Source: Certhia americana
Lineage: Eukaryota; Chordata; Aves; Passeriformes; Certhiidae
Reading direction: 5' to 3'
Assembly: GCA_018697195.1 (NCBI GenBank)
Contig: CM031858.1
Span: forward strand, 78,437,133-78,501,132
DNA length: 64,000 nucleotides
Shown: piece by piece, positions 13,801-23,035 of the stretch
Position numbering within the stretch: position 1 is the first letter of the stretch
Layout: each line of letters begins with the position of its first letter
Notes under the pieces: model-generated
What the model was told of the DNA's origin: nothing
The model's input: the letters and a program-made list of their open reading frames with translations, nothing else
The model's database searches: none
Program-made: the position numbers and the translations under genes

Positions 13801-15409
13801 GGAGGTTCCTCAGTTGCCTTGCAGTTCTTCTGATAAACTCAGTCCTATCCAGCTTAAATATGCCAAGTGATTTACCCTATTTGATTCATTTAATGGATCA
13901 TTTATTTCAGGTCCTGGATTTGCCTGTGAGTAAATCTACTCCCCTTGTTTCTCATATTTCTTTCAAAGGCTACTTTATAAAAAGCTACCTTTTTTCCCCT
14001 TGATAGGCTCATGAAGCAGTGATTAAAGGACATTATCCTGCTCCTGAGGAAACCCTCCAGGTCCTTGCAGCTTTGCGTCTTCAGTACCTTCAGGGGGATT
14101 ACACTGTGCATACCACCATACCAGAACTGGAGGAAGTCTATCCCTTGCAAAAGCTGAAGTCTAGGATTACACAGTCGACCAAAACATTTACTGCACCAGA
14201 GAAGGCCGAGAAGAAACGAGCCAGCTTTCTTGAAGGAACACTGCGGAGGAGTTTCCGCAGCGGCTCTGTCAGCAAACAGAAGGTTGAGGAGGATCAGATG
14301 TTAGACATGTGGGTCAAAGAGGAAATCTCAGCTTCCAGGACTAGTATAATTGACAAATGGAAAAAACTCCAGAGGATGAATCAGGAGCAGGCCATGGCAA
14401 AGTACATGGCTTTGATTAAGGAATGGCCTGGCTATGGTTCAACACTCTTTGACGTAGAGGTAAGACCATATGAACATTCAAACTACACCTTACACTGTAT
14501 AGGTGATGATTTCCTTCCAGAGCAGTGAATCCATAAATACAGTATCACAGTGCTCAGGCAGCTGATGTAATAAACTTTGAGCTATTAAAAGCCTACTCCC
14601 ATTGGTAAGCACTGTAGCTATTTAAATCCACCAGTTAACCATAAAACAGAGGGACAGAATGCTATTCTGAGAGGTTGCAAACAAGTACAAGTATAAAAGG
14701 CAACATTTAAAAAGGAACAAGCAATACTCACTTTTTAACAAATGGTTACAGACAAAAACATCAACAGTAAGTGTTGTGTGGCTCCCACTGTTCCCCTTGC
14801 TGTTAATTTATATTTTTTTCTCTAGTGTAAAGAAGGGGGATTCCCACAGGAGTTGTGGCTTGGAGTCAGCGCTGATGCAGTTTCTGTCTACAAGCGTGGG
14901 GAAGGAAGGCCTCTGGAGGTGTTCCAGTATGAACATATCTTGTCATTTGGTGCTCCACTTGCCAACACCTACAAGATCGTGGTGGATGAAAGAGAACTGC
15001 TTTTTGAAACTAGCGAGGTAAGAGCAAGGTAGTTTTGTTATTGCAGTCTTCCAATTCTGATAGCCGGGCCACTTAATAATTCAAGTAATGGCTGCAAATG
15101 TTAGAGATTTGTTCAAGATCCCTGTAAACCTCTAAAGGGAAGACAGAATGGCATGGATAGAAGTGCTGAGTATTTTTATTTGTTTAGCTGCAAAAGGGTT
15201 TTGTTGAAAGCTTGGCAGTTTTATATTGTTGGTGTCCAAAGAAATTCATTCATGTACTGTTAACTTGCTAAGAACTGTGCTCTTCATACTCTTGGCAGGT
15301 GGTTGACATTGCAAAGCTGATGAAAGCTTACATCAGTATGATCGTGAAAAAACGCTACAGCACCTCTCGATCCGTGAGTAGTCATGGAAGTCAGGGCAGC
15401 TCCAGGTGA
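1806..15409 (+). CDS. MYO10: MYO10, unconventional myosin-X, 3' part (13 coding exons, gene-level entry)
   Basis: Myosin-X is an actin motor that moves to filopodial tips and carries integrins and other cargo there through its tail. The window holds only the tail. Joined, the exons at 1806-1899, 2674-2729, 4282-4424, 4872-5066, 6138-6295, 7583-7706, 8691-8988, 9703-9910, 10491-10627, 11453-11573, 14007-14459, 14826-15017 and 15299-15409 give 762 residues plus one leading base of a split codon. All introns are GT-AG and phases agree at every junction. The product is nearly colinear with human myosin-X from about residue 1300 to 2058 (compared from memory). Order: end of the inserted PH domain, PH1 C-terminal half, a further PH, MyTH4, FERM. 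Introns between these exons are 0.3-2.4 kb and show no further exon. The 5' part of the gene lies outside the window. Confidence 0.97.
1900..4281 (+). other. MYO10: MYO10 introns flanking the 56-nt exon
   Basis: Two introns of 774 and 1552 bp surround the exon at 2674-2729. They hold an ATT trinucleotide run near 3008-3023 and a short G run near 3603-3611. Otherwise I see nothing beyond AT-rich intronic sequence. Open frames here on both strands are short and unlike any known protein. Confidence 0.7.
2674..2729 (+). CDS. MYO10: MYO10 exon: PH1/PH2 linker (56 nt)
   Basis: This small exon encodes GTLDVGLIDSVCAADNPD and ends inside an Arg codon (AG|gtaagt). The upstream acceptor is ttgtttacag. 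Phase is 0 in and 2 out. The peptide matches the myosin-X segment leading into the second half of the split PH1 domain. Ala and Asn stand where human has Ser, as remembered. It is too short to appear as an open frame and was found by splice sites and family match. Confidence 0.93.
4282..4424 (+). CDS. MYO10: MYO10 exon: C-terminal half of split PH1
   Basis: Encodes PNSFVIITANRVLHCNAD, TPEEMHHWITLLQRSKG and a short linker ending EFIVRG. EMHHWITLLQR is the closing amphipathic helix of a PH domain with the invariant Trp. This is PH1C, which folds with PH1N around the inserted PH2. Phase is 2 in and 1 out (AGGG|gtaaga). It corresponds to about human residues 1350-1396. The final residues begin the next PH domain. 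Confidence 0.96.
4872..5066 (+). CDS. MYO10: MYO10 exon: N-terminal half of the next PH domain
   Basis: Starts GWLHKEVKN and continues with LKLKKRWFVLTHNSLDYY, the classic first strands of a PH domain with the basic KxnKRWF signature, then LNSLCSVVPPDEKIFKETG. Phase is 1 in and 1 out (ACAG|gtaatt). It corresponds to about human residues 1397-1461. The domain is completed by the next exon. Confidence 0.97.
6138..6295 (+). CDS. MYO10: MYO10 exon: C-terminal half of the PH domain and linker
   Basis: Encodes YWNVTVYGRKHCYRLYTKLL, the helix NEATRWSSAIQNV with the PH-domain Trp, and a linker with DTKAPIDTPTQQLIQDIK leading to MyTH4. Phase is 1 in and 0 out (AAG|gtaggc). Translation continues open for about 70 bases into the intron, so a raw open frame overstates its 3' end. 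It corresponds to about human residues 1462-1514. Confidence 0.97.
7583..7706 (+). CDS. MYO10: MYO10 exon: linker and start of MyTH4
   Basis: Encodes ENCLNADVVEQIYKRNPILR, then YTHHPLHSPLLPLPYGDINL. The LLPLPYGD motif opens the MyTH4 domain, the tail module that binds microtubules and packs against FERM. The acceptor is ccccaatag. Phase is 0 in and 1 out (AACT|gtaagt). It corresponds to about human residues 1515-1555. Confidence 0.96.
8691..8988 (+). CDS. MYO10: MYO10 exon: core of MyTH4
   Basis: Encodes LKDKGYTTLQDEAIKIFNSL, LRDELYCQLIKQTNKVPNPG and WQILTCMSCTFLPSRSILKY, the helical core of MyTH4. The RDELYCQLIKQT and WQIL motifs are diagnostic of the domain. Phase is 1 in and 2 out (AAAAG|gtgaga). 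It corresponds to about human residues 1556-1654. Met and Ser replace human Leu and Gly in the CMSC and SRS positions, as remembered. Confidence 0.97.
9703..9910 (+). CDS. MYO10: MYO10 exon: end of MyTH4 and start of FERM F1
   Basis: Encodes EMEKYALFTYESLKKTKCRE and FVPSRDEIEALIGRQEMT, ending MyTH4, then VYCHGGGSCKITINSHTTAG, the first strands of the ubiquitin-like FERM F1 lobe. Phase is 2 in and 0 out (GAG|gtgaga). It corresponds to about human residues 1655-1724. MyTH4 and FERM form one supramodule that binds integrin beta tails, DCC and microtubules in myosin-X. Confidence 0.97.
10491..10627 (+). CDS. MYO10: MYO10 exon: FERM F1
   Basis: Encodes VVEKLIRGLAMEDSRNMFAL, FEYNGTTDKAIESRTIVADV and LAKFEK, the rest of the FERM F1 lobe. 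No ATG-initiated open frame marks it. It was found by splice sites (ctttcattag in, AA|gtgagt out) and family match. Phase is 0 in and 2 out. It corresponds to about human residues 1725-1769. Confidence 0.95.
11453..11573 (+). CDS. MYO10: MYO10 exon: FERM F1-F2 junction
   Basis: Encodes LAATAEAGEMHWKFYFKLYC and FLDTENVPKDSVEFAFMFEQ, with the WKFYFKLYCFLD motif that leads from F1 to the helical F2 lobe. Phase is 2 in and 0 out (CAG|gtaaag). It was found by splice sites and homology. The AEAGEMHW stretch differs from the remembered human sequence at several positions; the rest is near identical. Confidence 0.95.
11574..14006 (+). other. MYO10: MYO10 intron (2.4 kb), largest complete intron in the window
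   Basis: The intron runs between a CAG|gtaaag donor and a tgatag acceptor. No exon, transposon or RNA gene was recognised. It is AT-rich unique sequence with short T and A runs. Confidence 0.75.
14007..14459 (+). CDS. MYO10: MYO10 exon: FERM F2 lobe and inserted linker
   Basis: The largest tail exon visible here has 151 codons, phase 0 at both ends. It encodes AHEAVIKGHYPAPEETLQVL, ALRLQYLQGDY (the F2 helical lobe), a basic segment with FLEGTLRRSFRSGS, then EEDQMLDMWVKEEISASRTS and KYMALIKEWPGYGSTLFDVE leading into F3. It corresponds to about human residues 1811-1961. The basic Arg/Ser insert is the least conserved part. Translation continues open past the donor to 14528, which is intron. 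Confidence 0.97.
14826..15017 (+). CDS. MYO10: MYO10 exon: FERM F3 lobe
   Basis: Encodes CKEGGFPQELWLGVSADAVS, VYKRGEGRPLEVFQYEHILS and FGAPLANTYKIVVDERELLF, the PTB/PH-like F3 lobe of FERM. Phase is 0 at both ends, acceptor tctctag, donor GAG|gtaaga. It corresponds to about human residues 1962-2025. A short + strand open frame from 14776 overlaps it in a wrong frame and is not the product. Confidence 0.96.
15299..15409 (+). CDS. MYO10: MYO10 last coding exon with stop codon
   Basis: Encodes VVDIAKLMKAYISMIVKKRY, the closing F3 helix of FERM, then STSRSVSSHGSQGSSR and TGA at 15407-15409. Phase is 0 in, acceptor cttggcag. The last 16 residues are Ser-rich and unstructured. Against the remembered human end (STTRSASSQGSSR) the bird has three more residues, around SHG. 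Confidence 0.96.
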   Translation: MVDIAKLMKAYISMIVKKRYSTSRSVSSHGSQGSSR

Positions 15410-16523
15410 AAACAAAACCAGTTCTACTGCGCCCTAAATAGAATATATCACTCCTTGGCCTCAGAACGACCTGGGGACATTGATCACCTTTGTTGACAAG
15501 CTAACCAAGAACCAGAGTTTCAATGGAAAATATCTTCAAACAATGTTTCAGAAGGACCATAGGGGCCAGGGGAAAATCAGATTAAATAGTCACATACTAG
15601 AACCGCTGGCTCGTTCAAAACTTTCCAAAGCATTATTACCTTCATTATTACCTTCAGTTGATGTAACAAATGCCTTAAGACTTGATCCACTGCAATACAA
15701 GCAGTAATAAGTGCCTTACAATATTAAGCCTAACTTGTATTGACCTAAAATTGCTGATAAAAGTCAAGAGGCTTTCCTTTGTCCTTTCAGAACACTGAAA
15801 ACAAAGTTATATTCATCCATTCTGCACTAATCCAATGGCCTGTATACAGGTGGGAAGAGGGAGGGAAGAAGAGCAAGGTATATTTTTTTTGGAGTGCTGC
15901 TGGCAGCTTTCCTGATGGACGCCAACACTTTGTTTCCCCTTGCTTCCATGGATGTATGCATTGTGCATGCGTAATTGAGCTGTCAGTAAAATTTGACAAA
16001 TTTTATTCTGTATTTCACACGTCTCTTGAAGCAAAGGGAGTAAGTATGTGCAATGGTGTAAACAGTCTTTCTGTACATTTTAATAGTTCAGAGTTATAGT
16101 TGTTACAATTGTATGGTTACTTTATAAGCAGTTTTATTAACAAGTAAATTCCAAAAGTTTCATACATTGATTTTACTTTTGCAAATATGTATTACCATAT
16201 AAGTAGCAGAAGTCTGCATTCTGTATCTGCTGTATGATAAAGAGAGATGTAGCTGAGAATATTTATAGACTACCCTAATATGGAAATACAGTTATCAGTT
16301 CAATTCTTCATAATGTCAGCTTAGGTTTTTAATATTAATTTTTCCTTTGAAAGACATCACTGTTTTATACTTCTGGCTGGACTCTTCAACCCAGACCAAC
16401 TGCCAAAGGCCAGAGCCCTTCAGAGTTGACTTGAGAAGGCAACTTTATACATTGCAACTGCTTTAATATAGAGTTCTCTATTTTACCTGGTTGCCTGATG
16501 AAGGTTCTTGACAGTACCCTGTA

Positions 16524-16529
16524 AATAAA
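16524..16529 (+). terminator. Upstream polyadenylation signal AATAAA in the MYO10 3' UTR
   Basis: An exact AATAAA about 1.1 kb after the stop. It could give a shorter 3' UTR. No clear GT-rich element follows within 30 bases, so it is rated second to the distal signal. Confidence 0.45.
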
Positions 16530-16729
16530 TTGGGGAATATCAGCTAATAATAATTTGATTTTGGACTTCTATTTTTGTACAGAAATACTGTAATATAAGG
16601 CAAAACTTTGTTCAAAGGTATCCTTTTGTCCACAGCAGGAAAAAAAAAAAGAAACCTAAAATACCTTACTGTTGTTAAACCTCAGCCTTTAAGAAAATAT
16701 GCCTACTTACTGGGAGAAAAAAGTCCAGC

Positions 16730-16735
16730 AATAAA
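16730..16735 (+). terminator. Distal polyadenylation signal AATAAA, likely MYO10 3' end
   Basis: An exact AATAAA about 1.3 kb after the stop, followed 10-30 bases later by TGTAATGTGGTCTGTTTC, a GT-rich downstream element. This is the best 3' end signal before the repeats begin. Confidence 0.65.
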
Positions 16736-16759
16736 GAAAATATATGTAATGTGGTCTGT

Positions 16760-18150
16760 TTCTATTTCCTACTGAGTCAGACTTACAACAAAACCCTAAT
16801 TTCCTGTCTTCTCAGGAGGCAAGCCTAGATCACAGGCTACATAGGTGTGGGTGTGGGTGTGCTTTTGCTTGGAAAGGTGCATGTGCTATGTCTTGTTCTG
16901 GGGCAAGTGCCCTTGTCCATGTAATGCATCGTTACATGACACAGAGGGAAGGACTGCTGAGCAATTCCATGCCACAGGGAATGTGCAACTGAAGCTTTTG
17001 CTATTTATGTAGCCCTAATGAAAGATGGCTTGTTTTTATTAGCCAGCCACATCATGGCAGTGCAGCATGCACTGCCCTCATACTGTACATAGCCTTTGTG
17101 GACTATAAGGCTTGCTCTGACAAATCCTCCTCCCAGTGCCAGATACTTCCAGTCAGTCTATCTGTGACATCACCCCTCAGTCCCTAAAGGCTTACTAAAT
17201 CACACTACTAATTTCATATTCCCACCCTCCCAGAAAAGGTGAACTTAATTTAAGGAAGACAAGAAGAATGAAAGAAACTGTAACTTCAGTGTGTATAGTT
17301 ACACACACAGAGTATCTGAGACTGACTTTTTTTTTTTTTTTTTTTTAATTTTTCCCATATGTAAGTTGTTTTGAAAGAATTTGGCTGCTCCTAGAAAGGC
17401 ATCCTTGGAATGGCACCATTTATACATTTCAGCCAGCACAGCAAAAAAGTTCAATTTTGCCTGTGTGTAAACATGCTCAGAGGAGTCCCTGCACATCATC
17501 ATAATCAGTAATTGGCTAACAACCCAGGAATACACAAGATGACAGTCTTGTACAGGGTCACAGTCTTGAGAAGTAGACACCACTACCTGATTCGTTTGCC
17601 TCCTGACTGACTTCTGGATGCTCTCAGCCATTGGAAGAGATGTTTGCTCTTGGTCAGTACACACAAGGGCCTGTCACTACATCACTGTAATTAAGATCTT
17701 CATTCATGCCAAGTCTATCAACCTGCTATGTAAGTCTTAGTCCCATAACTGTTACTGAGGCAAAGAGAAAAAAAACATAATTGCTGATACTCAACAGAAC
17801 GAATGCACAGATTATCAAATAATAGACACCCCTGAGTTTGGAAGTGGAATGCCCGTCCCTGTGCTTAAAACTGACCCCAATTGTGGAACTGCCACTCATT
17901 CCCCTCTGGAAGATGGTGATTACGCCAGGTGGTTACACCAACTCTGTCAAACACCCTCTGGGAGCACACATTGGGTTCCCACAGCCTTGGACTGCATCTG
18001 GTGAAATACAGCCCCACCAAGGAGAGCCCAGGAGCCCATCAGCCAGGCACACTGCAAGAGCACAAGGCTGGGCAGCAAGCATGCAGTCAGGCCTGGTAAC
18101 AGTGTCAGCTGCAATGGAAATAAAATTGTATAGCTTTGTCTTAGTATGCC
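16760..18150. other. Intergenic stretch downstream of MYO10
   Basis: No gene was recognised. It holds a GTGTGG-type short repeat near 16847-16861 and a T run at about 17329-17346. The open frames at 17299-17664 and 17838-18155 have no recognisable domain and no splice context. Confidence 0.6.
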
Positions 18151-18152
18151 CA

Positions 18153-18640
18153 TAAATCGTAAAATTGCAGAATAGTTTGGGTTGGAAGGGACCTTAAAGA
18201 TCCTTTAGTTCCAATCCCGTTGCTGTGGGCAGGAGACCAGGTTGCTTATGGCTCCACCCAGCCTGGCCTTGAACACTTCCAGATATGGGGCTTCCATATG
18301 GAATATCCACAGCTCTGGGGCAGCCTATGCTAGTGCCTCACTGCCCTCACAGTAAAGAATTTCTAATATCCAATTTAAACCTGCCCTCTCTCACTTTGAA
18401 GCAATTCCCCCTTGCTCTATCATTACATGCTCTTATAAAAACTCCTGCTCCAGCTCTCTTGTAGTCCCCTTTAAGTACTGGAAGGTTCCTCTAAAGCCTC
18501 CCAGGAGCCTTTACCAGGTACAACAACCCCAACTCTCCCAGCCTGTCTTCATAAAAGAGGTGCTCCATCCCTCTAATCATCTTTGTGGCTCTCCTCTGGA
18601 CTTAACTGGCCGTGCTTCAATCCCTCCTACATCTTCAGGC
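18153..18640 (-). mobile_element. CR1 LINE, 5'-truncated 3' end, antisense
   Basis: Read on the - strand, this is the 3' end of the avian CR1 non-LTR retrotransposon. The + strand starts with a tail like GCAGAATAGTTTGGGTTGG and AAGGGACCTTAAAGATC, runs through the conserved 3' UTR, and reaches the end of ORF2 near 18540-18640 (the AACTCTCCCAGCCTGTCTTC block). It is inactive and moderately diverged. The left end is sharp; the right end is approximate. Confidence 0.88.
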
Positions 18641-19305
18641 TTCTGTCTAGCACTTTCCCTGTGCCTCACAATACAATACAACCATTTGTAAGGGTGCCAG
18701 AATTCTTAATAAACTTAATTAGAGAAGCTATGCAGAGGAAATTGCTTCACCCCAGAAGTGTTGCATCAGAAAGCTAGGTTTCAAGCCCCACATTTCTGAG
18801 GCATTACACGTACCCACAGGTCTGCACCAGCTCACATGCCCAACACAGGCATGCTACAGCACTTCCAGTCATGCTGGCCCAAATCCATTTTACAGAAACA
18901 CGGCCAAAACAGTGTCTGCTTTTTCAATGCTGAATGACTCTTTCTCACAGCACATGCACACCACATCATTTATGACTCTGTGAAGTACAAAAGGATACCA
19001 ACCACACATGACAGCACCGTCCTGAATAAAACTAATTCTTTGTGGAGCCCAGCCCTAGAAAGTTACTGCATTTCACTCCGCCACCTCCCTTAACATCACA
19101 AGTGACACAAGGCCTTTGGTGCAGTACAAAATCTCCCCATGCCACAACAGCCATGGGAAGCCAGCAGAAGAGGGCAGCAGCGATCCAAGGAAGTGAACTA
19201 TACAGCCAGTGGTTCTAAATGTAGTAGGCATTTACCTGATCTTTATCAAGAAGTTGGGGTAGGAGCGGGAACAAGAAGGAATTCTCATTATTCTTGCTCC
19301 CCACC
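18641..19305. other. Intergenic stretch with no recognised feature
   Basis: Unique-looking sequence between the CR1 tail and a possible LTR. The open frame at 19139-19342 has no recognisable domain. Confidence 0.5.
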
Positions 19306-20120
19306 TGTCACAAACAATCAGGTCGTTCAAAGAATCACCTAAGCTAAAAGGTACCAGCAAAAGCAGCTTTAATATTAAAATGAAAGCGTGACAAAATTTG
19401 TTTAAAGGTTTGTTCTACTGCTTACTAGATAGTTAAAGTAGACAGAGAAAAATTGGACTAAAATCTAAAATCAATCAATCTAAATCTAAAATCTACCAAA
19501 AGTAACTTACATGGAGGCTGGGAATGGGAAAGGGGTAAGAGTGGGAAGGGATAAGGATTAAAAGGAATGAGGGAGACCCACTTATTGAGTCACAAGGTTC
19601 AGAGTGGACCCCTTTGCCAAACTTCATCCCAGAAGTGACCAATGGTTTAGGCCTAAATGTTTAGGCTGCACTTAAACTTTACAGTACTTAATTGATAGCC
19701 TAATTCGAACAATTTAAAAAAGGTTCTACATAATTTACTACAAGCATGACAGTAACTCACAGGCCTAGCTTACTTACTAATCTAACATATTTAAGAATCT
19801 AAGAGACCAATATTCATAGTAAATGTTCTATGGCATATTTACACTTGCACACATATGGACCTAAAGGAGTATGTACCTGTGAAAAATTTCCCTGGAGTTC
19901 AATTCATGTTGGATGCCTTTGCATCTTTTCAAGGGGCAAAGGGTTGAACCTCAAGCAAACCAAAGCTCCACATATAGCAAATTTGAGAGTTCAATGGCCC
20001 TGAGAGGCCCCACTCAGAAGGATGCTGCTGATTGCAGACCACTGTGGTCCTGGAGAGTTCACAGGGTCTCACCTAGGACTGATGTTTGTAGGGTTGCAAG
20101 AAAGCTGGCTTCAGTCACAG
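19306..20120 (-). mobile_element. Possible antisense LTR of an endogenous retrovirus
   Basis: The left edge reads TGTCACAAAC and, on the - strand, ends in a TGTGACA-like terminus preceded by ATTAAA-type signals near 19365-19380, as expected for the 3' end of an LTR. The right end was not located with confidence and no target-site duplication was found. No retroviral coding sequence is present. It could instead be unique intergenic DNA. Confidence 0.28.
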
Positions 20121-20589
20121 TAATTTTCCATCCTGGCAGCAATTCAGGTCAGTAATTTCTTTGAAAGTTTGATAACAAAAATATTGTTCCACTTGGGTTA
20201 TTCAGGCAAGAAAAATAATTTTCTAAGGTGTTTGTTAAAAAGCTCATCAGACAGCCCAAGTACCTGTGAACACTGTTTTTATGAGCTCAAGAGGAGTTTA
20301 GACCAGGTGTTATTTCCTTTTTCTTGCATAAACGTTCATTTTTCCTTCGCTCCCAGACACCCACACACATCTCCTTGGGCAGACAGGAATCACACTCACA
20401 GTATTTCCCAGCTGACCAACAATAAGGGGGACAGGAACTGGGACAGAGCCAGACTTGCCAGAGGTTTAGGAAAGGTGAGAACTATAGTAACCAATCTAGT
20501 AGCAGAAGGAAGCTTAAGAGGGGATACTTCAATTAAGCACAAGCAGACAGAACCACAACCACTAGACAGGACTATGGGGTATCCCTCTG
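20121..20589. other. Intergenic stretch, possibly the diverged 5' part of the next CR1
   Basis: No gene was recognised. The open frame at 20169-20609 has no known domain and runs into CR1-like sequence at its end, so part of it may be degenerate CR1 upstream of the endonuclease. Confidence 0.4.
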
Positions 20590-23035
20590 CACCCCGTTTG
20601 GGGTATTAAATACTTCTGTAAAATGCCTGTACACCAACATGCAGTAGGGGCAACAAGCAGGAGGATTGAGAGCTCTGTGTGCAGTCACCAGGTTTTGACC
20701 TCACCACAATTACAGAGATGTGGTGGGATAGCTCCCACCGTGGAATGCTGCCATGAAGGACTACACACTCTTCAGGAGGGACAGACCAGAAAGGCATGAG
20801 GGTGGTGCCCTCTCTGTGAGGCAACACTTAGAATATATTGAGCTCTGTCTCTGGGTGGATGGCGAGCGAGTCTGGAGCCTATGGGTCAGGATAAAAGGGC
20901 AGACGAGTGAGGCTGACACTCTGTGGGTGTTTGCTCCAGGCTGCCTGAGTGGGGGGAAGAGGTGGGTGAGCCCTTCTACAATTACAATTACAGCAGCCTC
21001 AAAGTCACATGGGGGTGGACTTCAACCACCCTGACATCTGCTGGAAAGCTACACAGCAAAGCACAAACAGACCAGGGGCATCCTGGAAAGCACTGATGAC
21101 AACTTCCTGCCACAGATACTGGAGGATCCCACAAGAAATGTGTTGCTTGACCTCGCAGTAACCAACAAGGAAGGCCTTATTACAAGGAGATGAAGGCTGG
21201 GCACAGCCTTGGATAGAGTGGCCATGAGATTGTGGGGCTCAGTATTGAACAAAGAGGTAGCTGGGCAGTGAGCAAGATTACAACCATGGACTTCAGATCA
21301 GCTAACTTTGGCCTCTTAAGGCATATTCTTGGAAGAATTCCATGGGAGCAGGCCTTGCAGGGAAGAGAGGTCCAGGGGAGTTAGTTAATAATCAAGGCTC
21401 ACTTCCTTCAGGCTCAAGAACAATGCAACCCAATGTGAAACAGGTCAGGACGAGGGCACAAGAAACCTCTGTGAATAAAGAACTGTCATTGCTCAAGTAT
21501 AAGCAAAAAAGTTCACAGGAGATGAAAGTAAGGTCAGGCCCCTTGGAGTGAATTTAGACAGGTTATCAGGATAAGTAGAAATGAGACTAGAAAGGCCAAG
21601 GCTATCTAGAATTAAATCTGGACAAGCATGTAAAAGATAATAAAAAGGCTTCTTCAAAAGTATCAATAACAAGAAGAAACCAAAGGCCCATTAACAAATG
21701 GCAGGGGGACTCTGTTCAAACAGAGGAGACAGAGAAGCCAGAGTTGCTGAATGTCTTCTTTGCATCAATCTTCGCTGACAAGACCAGCCCTCAGGGATCT
21801 CTGACCCTGAAGACAAGGGCAAATGAACGTCAGGGGGAGCACCTTCCCTTAGTCAAGGAGGATTGGGTCAGAGAACACCTAGGCAAACTTGACTTCTACA
21901 AGTCCATGGGCACTGACAGGATGCATCCATGAATCGTGAGAGAGCAGGCAGACATCACAGCAAGTCTGCTAGCTATCACCTTTGAAGGGTCATGGAGATC
22001 AGGAGAGGTGCCTGAGGGCTGAAAGAAAGCAAATATGACCCCAGTATTAAAAAAGGGCAAGAAGGGGGATTCAGGGAACTACCAATCAGTCAGCCTTACT
22101 TCAGTCCATGGAAAGGTGATGGCATGCCTAATTCTGAAGTCCTAATTCTGAAGTGACAAAACAAAGCTAGGAGAAGTGGCCAATATCCCAGAACACCGTG
22201 CAGCCCATCAGAAGGATCTTGACAGGCTGCAGAGATGGACAAAGAACTGTCTGGAATTCAACAACGGCAAATGCAGGGTCCTGCCCCTGGAAGAGAATAA
22301 CCTTATTCACCAGGACAGGCTGGGGTCTGACCTGCTGGAAAGCAGCTGTGTGGAGAAGGACCTGAGAGTCCTTACAGACAAGAAACTGTCCATGAGCCGG
22401 CAGTGTTTCCTTATGGCCAAGAAGGCAAATGGTATCCTGGGGTGCATTAGAAATAGCATTGCAAGCAGGTTGAGGGAGTGATCCTGCCCCTCTGCTCAGC
22501 CCTGGTGAGGCACATCTGGACTGCTGGGTCCAGTTCTGGGCTCCTCAGTATGAGACATGGAGCTCCTGGAGCAGGTCCAGCAGAGGGTGAAGAAGGTGAT
22601 TACAGGACTCAGGATGACAGGATCATCTCTGTTATGAAAGGCTGAGGGAACTGGGCGTGTTCAGCCTTGAGAAGAGAACTGAGGTGAAGTCTTACCAATG
22701 TTGATAATCATCTGAAGGGAGAGTGTCAAGAGGATAGAGCCAGGCTGTCAGGCTCTTATAAGCACCAAGCAGTAGGACAACAGGCAGAAACTAATGTACA
22801 GGAAGTTCTATCTGAACACAAGAAAGGACTTTACTGTGCAGGTGCCTGAGAACTGAGGCAGATTGTCCAGAGTGGCTGTGGAGTCACCTTCACTGGAGAT
22901 ATTCAAGAATTGTCTGGACACAATCCTGTGCCATTTGCTCTAGGGAACATGGATGACCCTGCTCGAGCAGGGAGGTTGGACCAGATGACCCACTGTGGTC
23001 CCTTCCAACTTGACCCATTCTGTGACTCTTTGAAA
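20590..23035 (+). mobile_element. CR1 LINE, sense, degenerate and internally deleted
   Basis: A CR1 copy about 2.4 kb long. Translated pieces in several frames recall ORF2 in order: an endonuclease start near 20620-20750, KDYTLFRRDRPERHEGGALS (20756 on) and SLWVRIKGQTSEAD, then a fragment with the DNFLPQILEDPTRNVLLDL type near 21090-21150. A piece before the reverse transcriptase core (near 21740-22120) and the ORF2 C-terminal part (KDLDRLQRWTKN, 22212 on) follow. It ends in the canonical CR1 3' tail, ACTGTGGTCCCTTCCAAC, at 22993-23010. Many stops and frameshifts break the frame. The central reverse transcriptase region, including its Asp-Asp catalytic motif, is absent. Confidence 0.9.
22127..22154 (+). 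repeat. Perfect 14-bp tandem repeat at the CR1 deletion junction
   Basis: CCTAATTCTGAAGT occurs twice in direct succession at 22127-22140 and 22141-22154. It lies exactly where CR1 sequence before the reverse transcriptase core meets sequence after it. Confidence 0.9.

Larger units (their letters stand above)
15410..16755 (+). other. MYO10: MYO10 3' untranslated region
   Basis: AT-rich sequence follows the MYO10 stop without splice signals or transposons. Two AATAAA hexamers lie within it, at 16524-16529 and 16730-16735. The second is followed by a GT-rich stretch at about 16745-16765, so the main 3' end is placed near 16755. The exact cleavage site is inferred. Open frames inside the UTR at 15480-16099 on both strands are chance. 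Confidence 0.7.

Noticed and set aside
22176..22481. A 101-codon open frame (+)
   Set aside because: It is the remaining C-terminal piece of CR1 ORF2 in a decayed element, not a host gene.
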